DNA of 64,000 nucleotides from Roseicella aerolata (GCF_020523605.1 NZ_JAJAQI010000016.1:56231-120230); one strand, 5' to 3'. Positions 9,036-17,950 are shown, counted from the first letter of the stretch. Program-made: numbers and translations. The notes: generated by a model not told the origin, from the sequence alone.

Positions 9036-10490
9036 CTACTGCCAGCCTTTCACCAGCCGGCGGATCGCCGCGGCCGCGGGGCGCCGCCCCTCGCCCACAT
9101 AATCCTCGTGGTGCTCCTCGATCCGCGCCGGGTCATAGAGGTAGTTCACCATCAGCCCGGCGCTCTCCTTGAGCCCCTTCTCCGAGATATCGCCGCGCCA
9201 GTTCAGCCGCTCCACCCGCGCGCCGTTCGAGAGGTGGAAATGCGCGACCGGGTCCCGCGCCCGCTTCGGGTGGCGCGGCGAGGCTTCCTGCAGCAGGTAG
9301 CCGGCGCAGAGCCGGGTCAGCACCGGCTCGAGCGCCTTCGCAACCGCCTCCTCCCGCAGCCAGCCGCGGCGGGCCAGGACGCGCAGCAGCGTGTCGGAGG
9401 GGTGCTCGGCCAGCACCAGCGCGCTCGCCGCCCCGGCGGCCGCCGGCACGGGTAGCGAGGCCGGCGGCGGGGCCGCGGCGCGCAGGGCAGCGGCTTCCTC
9501 CTCGGTCAGCAGCGGGCGGTCGCGCTCCGCCGCGCGGGCCTGCAGCCAGCGCGTGAAGCCCGGAATGGGCGAGAGGGTGGCGAAATTCTTCAGGTTCCGC
9601 AGTTCGCCCCCCAGCAGCGCCACCACCCGCTTGATCAGAAAATTGCCGAAGCTGATGCCGTCCAGGCCCCGCTGGCAGTTGTTGATGGAATAGAAAATCG
9701 CGGTGTCCGCCTGAGTGGGGTCGAGCACCGGCGCCTTCTCGTCCAACAGGCGCTGCACGCTGTCCGCCATGCCCTTGACCAGCGCCACCTCGACGAAGAT
9801 CAGCGGCTCCTCCGGCATGCGCGGGTGGAAGAAGGCGTAGCAGCGCCGGTCGCTGTCCAGCCGGTTCTTCAGGTCCCGCCAGGTGCGGATGCGGTGCACC
9901 GCCTCATAGCGCACCAGCTTTTCCAGCAGCGCGGCCGAGGAGTTCCAATCGATCCGCCGCAGCTCCAGGAAGCCGACATCGAACCAGCTCGCCAACAGGC
10001 CCTTGAGGTCGGTCTCCAGCGCCTGCAGCAGCGCATCGCCCTGCATCACCTGCAGCAGCTCGTCCCGCAGGTCGACCAGGAACTTCACCCCGTCCGGGAT
10101 GGTGGTGAACTGGGTCAGCAGCCTGACCCGTGGCGGCTCCAGCGCTCGCCGCAGCGCCGCCTTGGCCGAGGCGCGCTCCGCCGCATCGCGCGCCCGTGCG
10201 GCGCGGTCGATCGCCGCCTGCATCGCGGCCTCATCGGAATCGAAGGCGGCCAGCGCCCGCAGGAACTCCGTGCGCCCCGCCAGGTCGAGGGCCAGATAGT
10301 CCTGGGCCAGCCGGGCCGCGCGGTTGCGCGCCGAGACCTCGCCGCCGCGGCCTTCAAGGCAGGCGCGCATCTGGTCGGTGATGCTCTCCGTCTCGCCGCC
10401 CGTCACCCGCTCGGCCATGTCGCGCCACAGGCTGGTGACGCGCCGGAGGGCGCGGTCGAAAAGGCCGGTTTCCAGGGCGAGGTCGGACAT
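9036..10490 (-). CDS. Malonyl-CoA decarboxylase
   Basis: Converts malonyl-CoA to acetyl-CoA and CO2 in the cytoplasm, removing malonyl-CoA or supporting malonate use. The 484-residue length and layout match the family: a helical N-terminal oligomerisation domain (about 1-170) and a GNAT-like catalytic domain. Conserved motifs are ATLSPIPGF with Ser307, and FHLSNGA with His419, matching the catalytic Ser/His pair known in the human enzyme, plus NWRGD and MVNYLYD near the end. The ATG at 10490 has GGAGAG seven bases upstream. No malonyl-CoA synthetase (matB) lies beside it. The next upstream gene is the NAD(P)HX repair enzyme on the same strand, 63 bp away. Confidence 0.95.
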   Translation of the reverse strand: MSDLALETGLFDRALRRVTSLWRDMAERVTGGETESITDQMRACLEGRGGEVSARNRAARLAQDYLALDLAGRTEFLRALAAFDSDEAAMQAAIDRAARARDAAERASAKAALRRALEPPRVRLLTQFTTIPDGVKFLVDLRDELLQVMQGDALLQALETDLKGLLASWFDVGFLELRRIDWNSSAALLEKLVRYEAVHRIRTWRDLKNRLDSDRRCYAFFHPRMPEEPLIFVEVALVKGMADSVQRLLDEKAPVLDPTQADTAIFYSINNCQRGLDGISFGNFLIKRVVALLGGELRNLKNFATLSPIPGFTRWLQARAAERDRPLLTEEEAAALRAAAPPPASLPVPAAAGAASALVLAEHPSDTLLRVLARRGWLREEAVAKALEPVLTRLCAGYLLQEASPRHPKRARDPVAHFHLSNGARVERLNWRGDISEKGLKESAGLMVNYLYDPARIEEHHEDYVGEGRRPAAAAIRRLVKGWQ

Positions 10491-10553
10491 CGCGAGGCTC
10501 TCCGGGACACTGTCAGAAACGTGGTGAAACCTTGTGCGATTTCGAGGCCGGAG

Positions 10554-11987
10554 TCAGTTCACGCGCGCGGTTTCGAGCGCGCGTGGCAGCAGCGTGATCA
10601 GATCCTCTGCAACCAGACCGGGTCCATGCCGGCGCGCCGCCTCCCCCTGCGCCCAGGCGCCGCAGCAGGCGGCCTCGAAGGCCGGCATGCCCTGCGCCAG
10701 CAGCGCGGCGATGGTGCCGGCCAGTACATCGCCCGTGCCGCCGGTGGCGAGGCTCGGCGGTGCGTTGTCATTGATGGCGGCGCGGCCATCCGGCGCGGCG
10801 ATCACGGTATCGGCGCCCTTCAGCAGGACCACCGCGCCGGTCGTCGCCGCGGCGGCGCGGGCGGCGGCGAGGCGGTCCGGCCCTACCGGGCCGAAGACAC
10901 GGGCGAACTCCCCGGCATGCGGTGTCAGCACCGCCGCCCCTGTCAGGGCCGCGGGCGCGCCGGCGCAGGCGGTCAGCGCCCCGGCATCGGCCACCACCTG
11001 CCGCCCGGCCTCGATCAACCTGCGCAGCGCGGCGCCGGTTGCCGCATCGGCCGGCTGGCCCGGGCCGATCAGCCAGGCGCGCCGGCGCTCATCGGCCAGC
11101 AGGGAATCGAGCCCCGCCTCGCTCACGATCGTCCCCGGATCGCCGGCGCGATAGAGCGCGGCGGCCGCAGCGTCGGGGGCCGCGATGGTGACCAGCCCGG
11201 CCCCCGCCCGGTGCGCCGCGCCGGCGGCGAGCCGCGCCGCCCCGGTCATCTGCGCCCCGCCCAGGATGGTGAGGTGGCCGCGGCTGTATTTGTGCGAGTC
11301 GGGGCCGGAGGCCGGCGGGCGCCACGGACCCGGCGCGTTGCGGAAGGCGCGGGGTGCGACCTCGGCCAGCACGGCATCGGGCAGCCCGATATCGGCGAGG
11401 ATGGTCTCGCCGCACAGCGTCCGGCCCGGCAGCAGGAGGTGGCCGGGCTTCAGGCGGAAGAAGGTGACGGTCAGCCCCGCCTGCGGCGCGAAGCCGCGCG
11501 GCTGCCCCGTCCCGCCATCGAGGCCCGAGGGCACGTCCACCGCCAGGAGCGGCGCCCGGATGGCGCCGAGCGTCTCCGCCACGATCCCGTCCACATCGCG
11601 CGCCAGCCCGGCGCCGAAGACCGCATCGATGACAAGCCCGGCGCGCGCCGCCTCGGCCGGGGAGAAGGATGCCATGGGCCCGCGCCAGGCCGCGGCCGCG
11701 AGCGCCGCGTCGCTCCCCGGCCGCGGCGGGGCGAGCGCGGCGACCGCGACCGGCCAGCCCGCCTGCTCCAGCAGCCGCGCCGCGACATAGCCATCGCCGC
11801 CATTGTTGCCCGGGCCGGCGAGCACCAGGCTGCGCACCGGACGGAATCGGCGCAGCGCCGCCCGCGCCACCGCCCGGCCGGCCGCCTCCATCAGGCGGAT
11901 GCCGGGAATGCCGCGGGCGATCGCCAGGGCGTCGGCGCGGCCCATTTCCTCCGGGGTCAGCAATTCCAGGCGTTCCGGCTGCGGCAT
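10554..11987 (-). CDS. nnr: Bifunctional NAD(P)H-hydrate epimerase / ADP-dependent NAD(P)H-hydrate dehydratase
   Basis: Repairs hydrated NADH and NADPH. The N-terminal YjeF epimerase domain (about 1-215) carries GPGNNGGDG at residues 58-66 and the AVDVPSGLDGG segment near 149-159. The C-terminal ribokinase-like dehydratase domain (about 225-470) carries SHKYSRGHL (231-239), LTPHAGEF (354-361) and the nucleotide-binding GGTGDVLAG (416-424). The 477-residue length is close to the fused bacterial enzyme. It may be co-transcribed with malonyl-CoA decarboxylase, which lies 63 bp downstream. Confidence 0.96.
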   Translation of the reverse strand: MPQPERLELLTPEEMGRADALAIARGIPGIRLMEAAGRAVARAALRRFRPVRSLVLAGPGNNGGDGYVAARLLEQAGWPVAVAALAPPRPGSDAALAAAAWRGPMASFSPAEAARAGLVIDAVFGAGLARDVDGIVAETLGAIRAPLLAVDVPSGLDGGTGQPRGFAPQAGLTVTFFRLKPGHLLLPGRTLCGETILADIGLPDAVLAEVAPRAFRNAPGPWRPPASGPDSHKYSRGHLTILGGAQMTGAARLAAGAAHRAGAGLVTIAAPDAAAAALYRAGDPGTIVSEAGLDSLLADERRRAWLIGPGQPADAATGAALRRLIEAGRQVVADAGALTACAGAPAALTGAAVLTPHAGEFARVFGPVGPDRLAAARAAAATTGAVVLLKGADTVIAAPDGRAAINDNAPPSLATGGTGDVLAGTIAALLAQGMPAFEAACCGAWAQGEAARRHGPGLVAEDLITLLPRALETARVN

Positions 11988-12472
11988 GGCGGGGCCTCCT
12001 CGGCGCGCAGCCTAGGCAATGCCCGGGAGGTTTGCGCCCCATGAAAACCTGCCGGGTGCCCCGGGCCAGGAGCCCGCCACCGCGAGGCACGCTGCTTCCC
12101 GCCGCCATGCCTCTCTGGCGGTCTCCATGGGCCGCCAGCCCCATCCCCATCCCCGCGCCCAGCAGCACGACACATGGCTGCACCGGGCACCCGTGCCCAG
12201 GTGGTGGCTCGCCATGCCCTGCTGATGCCCTGCGTCCTCCATCGGGTACCGCGCGCATCCGGGGTCAGGCAGGTGGCGGAGGACGGGGCGGCGAACCCGG
12301 CTGCCCGCCGCGCGCTTTGCCAGGGGCCTGCCCCCGCCGGACGCAACCGCCGGAAGCGACGATTCGGGAACAGGCCACGGAGACCATCGGCTCCTGGACC
12401 CGGAACCGCAGGCGCCACGCGGTGGCAGCCCTGTGGTTCCGGGCATGTGCCGATCCATACCGGGGGACGCCC
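11988..12472. other. 485-bp intergenic region between divergent genes
   Basis: Open frames cross this stretch on both strands, but none has a sensible start, ribosome-binding site or composition. A short hairpin GGGCAC/GTGCCC lies near 12190-12205. Promoters for nnr (minus) and the small membrane protein (plus) are expected here, but I cannot define hexamers. Confidence 0.5.
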
Positions 12473-12844
12473 ATGCCGCGCCTGTCGCTTGCCGTCATCA
12501 TTCCGCCGGCCCTGCTGGCCATTACCCTTGTGCTTTTCATTCGGAGTTGGACCGCGGAGCCGCCGGCCGGTCCGCCACCGCCCACCACCGCGGCGATGCG
12601 GGAGCAGCAGGGCCTCGCCGCCGCCGGTTCGGATGTCGGCGGTCAGGGCCTGGCCGCGGGCGGCCTTGGCATGGCAACCGGCAACCAGGTGCAGCAGCCC
12701 GCGGCCAATGCCGCCCTGCCGCCGGGCGAGATGAACCCGGTTCCGGCCGGCACGCCCGACCTTGGCGTACCCGGCAACCCGCCCGCCGCGGCGACGCCGA
12801 CCGCGCCCTCGGGCGAACCGGCCCGCGCCCCGGGCGGCGGTTGA
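12473..12844 (+). CDS. Small membrane-anchored Pro/Ala/Gly-rich protein
   Basis: A 123-residue hypothetical protein starting at the ATG at 12473 with GGGGGA five bases upstream. Residues about 5-24 form one hydrophobic segment that is a signal anchor rather than a cleavable peptide. The rest is a low-complexity Pro/Ala/Gly/Gln tail without charge clusters, likely extended in the periplasm. No family is recognised. It precedes the ParA-like gene by 273 bp, too far to claim an operon. Confidence 0.65.
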   Translation: MPRLSLAVIIPPALLAITLVLFIRSWTAEPPAGPPPPTTAAMREQQGLAAAGSDVGGQGLAAGGLGMATGNQVQQPAANAALPPGEMNPVPAGTPDLGVPGNPPAAATPTAPSGEPARAPGGG

Positions 12845-13117
12845 GCCTCGCGTCCAAGGCCGTGCGGCATCGGATCGGGTCGCCCCCCGATCCTGTTGCT
12901 GGCCAGCCTGGGAAGGTGCTTGCCCGGCGGGGCCTTGCACCCGGCCAGGGTATCGGCCCGCCGGGTCTCCTGCTGCCCCTGGCCTTGGCCCGGCCAGCCT
13001 GGCCGAGGTCCGGCGACGCGCGCCCGAGGCTCCACCCCTTCGATTCCGCCGCCTGAGTGGGATCCCCTCAGCCGTCATTTGCTCTAGCCTCCACATGGCA
13101 GGGGCGGAGTCGCGGAC

Positions 13118-13756
13118 ATGGCCTTCGTGGTGGCGGTGGCGCAACAGAAGGGGGGCGCCGGGAAGTCGACCGTGGCGGCCAATCTCGCCGCCGCGCTCGC
13201 CGCCGAGGGGCACAGCGTCGCCCTGCTGGACACCGACCCGCAGGCCTCCCTCGCCCGCTGGCACGAGGAGCGGGTGAAGCAGGGGGCGAAGGCCCGGCCC
13301 CTCGCCTTCGATACCTCTTCCGGCTGGCGCGTGCCCGCGACGCTCGACCGGCTGCGCCGTGCGCATGACTTCGTCATCCTGGACACCCCCCCGCATGCCG
13401 AGACCGAGGCGAAGGTCGCGATCCGCGCCGCCGATCTGGTGCTGATGCCCCTGCAACCCTCGCCGGCCGATTTCTGGGCCTGCGAGGCGACGCTGAAGCT
13501 GGCGCAGGAGGAGAGGCGGCAGGTCGCCGCGGTGCTGAACCGCGCCCCTGCGCAGGGAAGGCTGAAGGCGACCGTCCTGGCTGCGCTCGGGCAGAAGGGC
13601 GTGCCTGTGCTCGATCAGGCGATCGGCAACCGGGTGCAGTTCGCCAATGCCTTCCTGGACGGGCTGGCGGTGACCGAGGCGGCGCCGAGGAGCCCGGCCG
13701 CCGCCGAGATGCGCGCCGTGGCGGCCGAGATCATGGCCATCACGCGCCGAAGGTAA
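13118..13756 (+). CDS. Orphan ParA/MinD-family ATPase
   Basis: A 212-residue SIMIBI ATPase of the kind that positions cellular cargo or plasmids. The deviant Walker A KGGAGKST is at residues 11-18, with the signature lysine at 11. The switch I/A' segment LLDTDPQAS is at about 36-44 and the Walker B VILDTPPH at about 86-93. It is shorter than plasmid ParA and has no N-terminal DNA-binding domain, and no parB or centromere-like repeat lies nearby. Its cargo is therefore unknown; chemoreceptor-cluster or chromosome-accessory ATPases are possible. Confidence 0.9.
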   Translation: MAFVVAVAQQKGGAGKSTVAANLAAALAAEGHSVALLDTDPQASLARWHEERVKQGAKARPLAFDTSSGWRVPATLDRLRRAHDFVILDTPPHAETEAKVAIRAADLVLMPLQPSPADFWACEATLKLAQEERRQVAAVLNRAPAQGRLKATVLAALGQKGVPVLDQAIGNRVQFANAFLDGLAVTEAAPRSPAAAEMRAVAAEIMAITRRR

Positions 13757-13844
13757 TATGGCGCCCCGGAGGCGGGAACGCCCCCGGCCGGCAACACCAT
13801 GGCTCGCCAGCCGGGAACACGATCCAATCGGACAAGGGGCCGGG

Positions 13845-14254
13845 ATGCTGGGAAATCTGTTGTACATGCTGCACGTGCTGGGCGCCGTGCTCTGGGTGGG
13901 GGGCATGGCCTTCGCGCTGCTGGCGCTCCGCCCGGCGCTGGGCGCGCTGGAACCGCCGCAGCGCCTCGTGGTGCATGAGGGCGCGCTGCGCCGCTTCTTC
14001 CTGATCGTCTGGATGGTGGCTTCCGCGGCGCCGGCTGGCATGTGCATGCCATGCACCTGACGGCGCTGATCATGGCCGGCATCTTCGTCGCCCTCTTCAC
14101 CGGGCCGTGGAAGGAGTTCCGCGCTGCCCAGGCGGCGGGCGACCGCGCCCGGGCGGCGCAGGCCATGGACCGGGTCCGCCAACTGGTGAGCATGAACCTC
14201 GTGCTCGGCCTGCTGACCGTGGCGGTCGCGGCCTGGGGACGGTTCGGCGGCTAG
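13845..14254 (+). pseudogene. CopD-like small membrane protein, broken by an internal deletion and frameshift
   Basis: The first frame starts at the ATG at 13845 (MLGNLLYMLHVLGAVLWVGG) and reads two typical helices up to FFLIVW, ending at 14010. It then runs out of frame to a stop at 14058-14060. A second frame, readable from about 14012, gives DGGFRGAGWHVHAMHLTALI and continues through two more helices to the stop at 14252-14254. Joined, the halves look like one four-helix CopD-type protein of about 148 residues lacking roughly a dozen residues in the middle. The 410-bp span is not a multiple of three. Either the gene carries a small deletion or the assembly has an error. Confidence 0.8.
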
Positions 14255-14353
14255 CGCGGATCGCGGAGGGGCATGAACGCCCCGCAGCGTGAATCTGCTC
14301 TACAAACAACGACCTGCAGCGGATTGGCGTTCAATTTCAAACGCAATCCGCTG
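14252..14353. repeat. Intergenic repeat element, copy A (about 102 bp)
   Basis: Begins TAGCGCGGATCGCGGA, overlapping the stop of the CopD-like gene. It holds two stem-loops: GGGGC/GCCCC near 14268-14284, and a long one pairing CAGCGGATT-GCGTT (14317-14331) with AACGC-AATCCGCTG (14340-14353) with one bulge. Copy B follows directly in tandem. Confidence 0.8.
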
Positions 14354-14465
14354 TAGCGCGGATCGCGGACGGGCGTGAACGCCCGGGAGCGTGACTCTGC
14401 TCGGAACACAAGGAGCCACAGCGGATGGGCGTTCGGATATGAACGCCTGGGCGCATGCATCCGCT
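14354..14465. repeat. Intergenic repeat element, copy B
   Basis: Begins with TAGCGCGGATCGCGGA-like sequence 102 bp after copy A. It keeps the same order of motifs: a CGGGCG/CGCCCG stem with TGAA loop, GGAGCGTGACTCTGCTCGGA, and CAGCGGAT-GGCGTTC facing GAACGCC and ATCCGCT. It diverges from copy A at about one base in four. Confidence 0.78.
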
Positions 14466-14742
14466 CGAGGGAGGGCGCCTGCCAGCGGGTCGCGGCGCGG
14501 CGGGGGTGCCAGGGCCACCCCCCTGCCCCGCTCCGGCCGGACCCTTCGGCGGAGGAGCGTCCGGACCGCGGCGCAATCCGCCTGCCGCCGCGATTTGCGC
14601 CCCTGGCAGGAAAGCGGGAGCATGCGGCATCCCGTTGCTCCAGGCGGGAAGCGGCGGTGCGCGCCGTGATCCATCAAAGGGCAACTCCCCGGCTGCAACC
14701 TGCTTCTCAGGGCGAAACCGGGACCAGGACATCCGGAGGCAC
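14466..14742. other. Intergenic stretch between the repeat pair and the acetyltransferases
   Basis: With the repeats this makes a 488-bp gap without an intact gene. I see no credible reading frame, only GGAGG immediately before the acetyltransferase start. Confidence 0.5.
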
Positions 14743-15171
14743 ATGAGCGTCGGCGGCATCGAGATCAGCGAGGACGACTACCCGGAGATGGAGGCGGTGG
14801 CCGCCATCCAGCGCGGGCTGCACGCCTTCAACCAGGAAATGGGCGGCCCCTATGACCGGGAGCCGGTCACCGTCCTGGCGCGCGACGCGAACGAGACGGT
14901 GCGCGGCGGCCTGCTCGGCCTCACCTACTGGAACTGGCTGTTCATCGACTGGCTCTGGCTGGCGCGCGACGCCCGCGGCCAGGGGCTGGGGAGCGAATTG
15001 CTGCGGCGGGCCGAGGACATCGCCCGCCGGCGCGGCTGCACCGACGCCTATACCGATACCTTCAGCTTCCAGGCCCCCGGCTTCTGGGAGCGGAACGGCT
15101 ATCAGGAGTTCGGCCGGCTGGACCACATGCCGCGCGGCCATGCCCGCATCTGGTTCCGGAAGACGCTGTGA
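14743..15171 (+). CDS. GNAT-family N-acetyltransferase (first of a tandem pair)
   Basis: A 142-residue cytoplasmic enzyme expected to move an acetyl group from acetyl-CoA to an unidentified amine. The acetyl-CoA loop is RGQGLGSELL (about residues 78-87), following the WLFIDWLWLARDAR beta-strand 4 segment. The C-terminal SFQAPGFWERNGYQEFGR is the usual strand 5/helix 4 region. The ATG at 14743 has GGAGG close upstream (three-base spacing). Its stop overlaps the GTG start of the next gene (GTGA), so the two are probably translationally coupled. Confidence 0.9.
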   Translation: MSVGGIEISEDDYPEMEAVAAIQRGLHAFNQEMGGPYDREPVTVLARDANETVRGGLLGLTYWNWLFIDWLWLARDARGQGLGSELLRRAEDIARRRGCTDAYTDTFSFQAPGFWERNGYQEFGRLDHMPRGHARIWFRKTL

Positions 15172-15599
15172 CGGAAGGCCTGGCCCTGGAGGTCACGGCC
15201 GAGCCCGCGGAGGCGGACCGGCATGCGGTCGGCCGCGGCCTCGGCGCCTATAACCGGGCCGCCTATGGCAGGCTGGCGCGGGAGGAGCGCTGGATCCTCG
15301 CGCGCGACGCGGCCGGCGCGGTGCAGGGCGGCGCCCGCTGCGAACTGGCCTGGGGCTGGGTCTATGTGGACTGGCTCTGGGTGGCGGAGGGGCGGCGGCG
15401 GCAGGGTCTCGGCGCCCGGCTGCTGGCGGCGGCCGAGGCGCTGGCACGGGGGAATGGCTGCCTCGGCGTTCATCTGAATACCTGGAGCTTCCAGGCGCCG
15501 GATTTCTACCGCAAGCAGGGCTATGCCGAGGTCGGGCGGGTCGAGGACATGCCGCCGGGCGCCGCCCGCTACTGGTTCGCGAAGCGCTTCCAGGCTTAG
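15168..15599 (+). CDS. GNAT-family N-acetyltransferase (second of a tandem pair)
   Basis: A 143-residue paralogue of the preceding protein. Both share the DWLW strand, the R-x-QGLGxxLL acetyl-CoA loop (about residues 81-89), the SFQAP segment and a terminal YWF/IWF-K signature. It begins with GTG at 15168, inside the stop codon of the first gene. The pair probably arose by duplication and may form a heterodimer or act on related substrates, but the substrate is unknown. Confidence 0.9.
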   Translation: MTEGLALEVTAEPAEADRHAVGRGLGAYNRAAYGRLAREERWILARDAAGAVQGGARCELAWGWVYVDWLWVAEGRRRQGLGARLLAAAEALARGNGCLGVHLNTWSFQAPDFYRKQGYAEVGRVEDMPPGAARYWFAKRFQA

Positions 15600-15634
15600 C
15601 TCGCCCCCCTGAAGCGAGAGGGGGAGCAAACGCC

Positions 15635-16609
15635 ATGAAAGCCGCCATCGTCACCGAATCCGGGGTGCAGGTGAAAGACGTGCCGGAGCCGCAGCCGGCC
15701 CCGCATGAGGTTCTGGTCCGCGTCCGCGCCGCCGGGCTGAACCGCGCCGATCTCGGCGTCGCCGCCGGCCATGCGCATGGCCGCATGGGCGGGCCCGGCA
15801 CCATCATCGGGCTGGAATTTGCCGGCGAGGTCGCGGCGGTCGGGTCCGAGGTGCCGGAGTCCATCCGCCCGGGCATGCGGGTGATGGCGAGCGGCTCCGG
15901 CGGCTATGCCGAATATGCGGTGGCGGACTGGGGCCGCTGCACCCCGGTGCCGGATGCCAATATGGGCTGGGTGCAGGCGGCGACCCTGCCCGTCGCGCTG
16001 CAGACCATGCATGACGCGGTGGTGACCAATGGCGGGCTGAAGGCGGGCGAGAGCATCCTGATCCAGGGCGCGAGCTCGGGCGTCGGGCTGATGGGCATGC
16101 AGATCGCGAAGCTCATGGGCGCGAAGCAGGTGCTCGGCAGTTCCACCAATGCGGCGCGGCGGGCGAAGCTGGCCGAGTTCGGCTGCGACCTGGCCATCGA
16201 CACCAGTGATCCCGCCTGGCCGGACAAGGTGCTGGAGGCGACGGGGGGCAAGGGCGTCGAGGTCATCGTGGACCAGGTCTCCGCAAGTGTCGCCAACGGC
16301 AACCTGCGGGCCTGCGCCATCCTCGGGCGCATCGTGAATGTCGGGCGTCTCGGCGGCAGCAAGGGCGAGTTCGACTTCGACCTGCATGCGATGCGGCGCA
16401 TCTCCTATATCGGCGTCACCTTCCGCACCCGCAGCCTGGAGGAGGTGCGGGAGATCAACCGGCGCATGCGCGCGGATCTGTGGGGCGCGGTGGAGGCCGG
16501 GAAGCTGCGGCTGCCGATCGACCGGACCTTCCCGCTGGCCGAGGCGGCCGAGGCGCTGGCGCATATGAAGGCCAATGCGCATTTCGGGAAGATCGTCCTG
16601 GAGTGCTGA
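15635..16609 (+). CDS. NADPH:quinone oxidoreductase-like zinc-independent MDR enzyme
   Basis: A 324-residue member of the medium-chain dehydrogenase superfamily. The N-terminal GroES-like domain (about 1-120) shows AAGLNRADLG and EFAGEV but lacks the zinc-binding cysteines of alcohol dehydrogenases. This supports the quinone-oxidoreductase or enoyl-reductase branch. The Rossmann domain has GASSGVGLMGMQIAK near residues 147-161. It follows the acetyltransferase pair by 35 bp on the same strand and could be in one transcript. The physiological substrate is not evident. Confidence 0.92.
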   Translation: MKAAIVTESGVQVKDVPEPQPAPHEVLVRVRAAGLNRADLGVAAGHAHGRMGGPGTIIGLEFAGEVAAVGSEVPESIRPGMRVMASGSGGYAEYAVADWGRCTPVPDANMGWVQAATLPVALQTMHDAVVTNGGLKAGESILIQGASSGVGLMGMQIAKLMGAKQVLGSSTNAARRAKLAEFGCDLAIDTSDPAWPDKVLEATGGKGVEVIVDQVSASVANGNLRACAILGRIVNVGRLGGSKGEFDFDLHAMRRISYIGVTFRTRSLEEVREINRRMRADLWGAVEAGKLRLPIDRTFPLAEAAEALAHMKANAHFGKIVLEC

Positions 16610-16796
16610 TGCCCTCCCCCGGCCCTCGGTCGCGACGCGGAACATCCTTCCGCGCCGAGCCTCCTGTGCCAGGATCGCCTCGCTAAAGGCTGGCGGCGGC
16701 ATGCCGGACGGCCGGGGGTACCGGGATCGCGCCTCCGGCATGGCGCCGGCGGGGTCCGGACCTCAGCCAATCACTGGACCGGGAAAGGACGGACCC

Positions 16797-17654
16797 ATGG
16801 CACTCAAGGAACTGCTGGTCTATCTCGACGGCTCAGACCGGTCCGAGGCACGGCTGACGCTGGCCGTCGGCCTCGCCCGGCAGCACGGCAGCCGCCTGAC
16901 CGGGCTCTGCGTGACGGATCCCTCCTATCCCCTGGCCATCCGGACCGGGCAGGCGCGGCAATCCGATCCCGCCACCCTCGACCTGCTGGTCAAGCGGGCA
17001 CGGCAGGAACAGCGCGACCATGCGGCCGGGATCGAGCGGGGATTCCGGGAGCGGACGGAGCGCGCCGGGATCCAGGCCAGTTGGCGACTGCTCGAGGGAG
17101 AGGTGGCCAGGACGGTGGCGGCGCAGGCGCGGTCCGCCGACCTGGTCGTCGTCGGCCAGCCCAATCCGGACGACCCCGGCGCGGACGGCGAGGATGAGTT
17201 GGTCGAGCGCGCGCTCATCTCGGCGGGATGTCCGATCCTGCTCGCACCTTTCATGGGCCGTTTCGATGGCGGTGTCCGGACCGTGCTGGTGGCCTGGAAG
17301 TCCACCCGGGAATCCGCCCGTGCCGTGCGGGACGCCCTGCCCCTGATCGAGAAGGCGCAGTCGGTCAGGGTGCTCACCATCGGGGGGCGCCTCGGGGGCG
17401 GCGAGCGGGACGTCCCGTCCGGGGCGGATATCGCCGCCTACCTGACCCGGCATGGCGTCGCGGCTACGGCGCTCGAGACGGAGCGCCAGGGCACGAGTGT
17501 CGCCGATACGCTCCTCAACCACGCGGCCGATATGGGTGCCGACCTGCTGGTCATGGGGGGCTATGGGCATTCGCGCCTCAGGGAACTCGTGCTGGGCGGC
17601 GTCACGCGGGACATCCTGCGGCACATGACGATTCCGGTGCTGATGTCCCACTGA
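16797..17654 (+). CDS. Tandem-domain universal stress protein
   Basis: A 285-residue protein with two UspA folds (about 1-150 and 158-285). The second copy keeps the nucleotide-binding signature GGYGHSR...LVLGGVT at residues 254-270. The first copy ends in VVVGQPNPDD and is degenerate, so only the C-terminal half is likely to bind ATP. The start is the ATG at 16797 with an AAAGGA-type site upstream. It is a stand-alone gene. Tandem Usp proteins typically act in starvation or oxidative stress, which the sequence cannot confirm here. Confidence 0.93.
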   Translation: MALKELLVYLDGSDRSEARLTLAVGLARQHGSRLTGLCVTDPSYPLAIRTGQARQSDPATLDLLVKRARQEQRDHAAGIERGFRERTERAGIQASWRLLEGEVARTVAAQARSADLVVVGQPNPDDPGADGEDELVERALISAGCPILLAPFMGRFDGGVRTVLVAWKSTRESARAVRDALPLIEKAQSVRVLTIGGRLGGGERDVPSGADIAAYLTRHGVAATALETERQGTSVADTLLNHAADMGADLLVMGGYGHSRLRELVLGGVTRDILRHMTIPVLMSH

Positions 17655-17820
17655 CATGCGGGCCGGAGAGCCCTGGCTTTCCAAGCCGGCACCAAGGCGC
17701 GGGGCTGGTATGGCGGCTCCGTCCGACGCAGGTGACGATGTGCATCGGATGGTCCGGCGCATTTTTGTTCGGACGAGCCGAGCACGCCGCCTGAGTCGCT
17801 CCGCTCGGCTGTCATCCGCT

Positions 17821-17836
17821 CCGGCCCTGCGGCCGG
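17821..17836. terminator. Short GC hairpin in the gap after the Usp gene
   Basis: CCGGCC (17821-17826) pairs with GGCCGG (17831-17836) over CTGC, followed by ATTTCC. It lies in the 296-bp gap between two convergent genes. It is a weak terminator candidate; nothing else is recognisable in the gap. Confidence 0.35.
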
Positions 17837-17950
17837 ATTTCCGGATTCCTGGCAGCCGGCATGCGGGCCTTCGCCGCCTTCGCTCCCGCATCCGCTGCCG
17901 CCGCGGGGGCGGCGGATGCCGGGGGCACCCGGCCGGGCGCCCTCCCACTG

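Noticed and set aside
9825..12044. Plus-strand frame of over 700 codons
   Set aside because: It is the mirror of malonyl-CoA decarboxylase and Nnr, with Arg/Gly/His-rich nonsense composition typical of shadow frames at high GC.
12012..12458. Minus-strand 148-codon frame in the nnr upstream gap
   Set aside because: Trp/Gly/Arg-rich composition, no ribosome-binding site and no recognisable fold.
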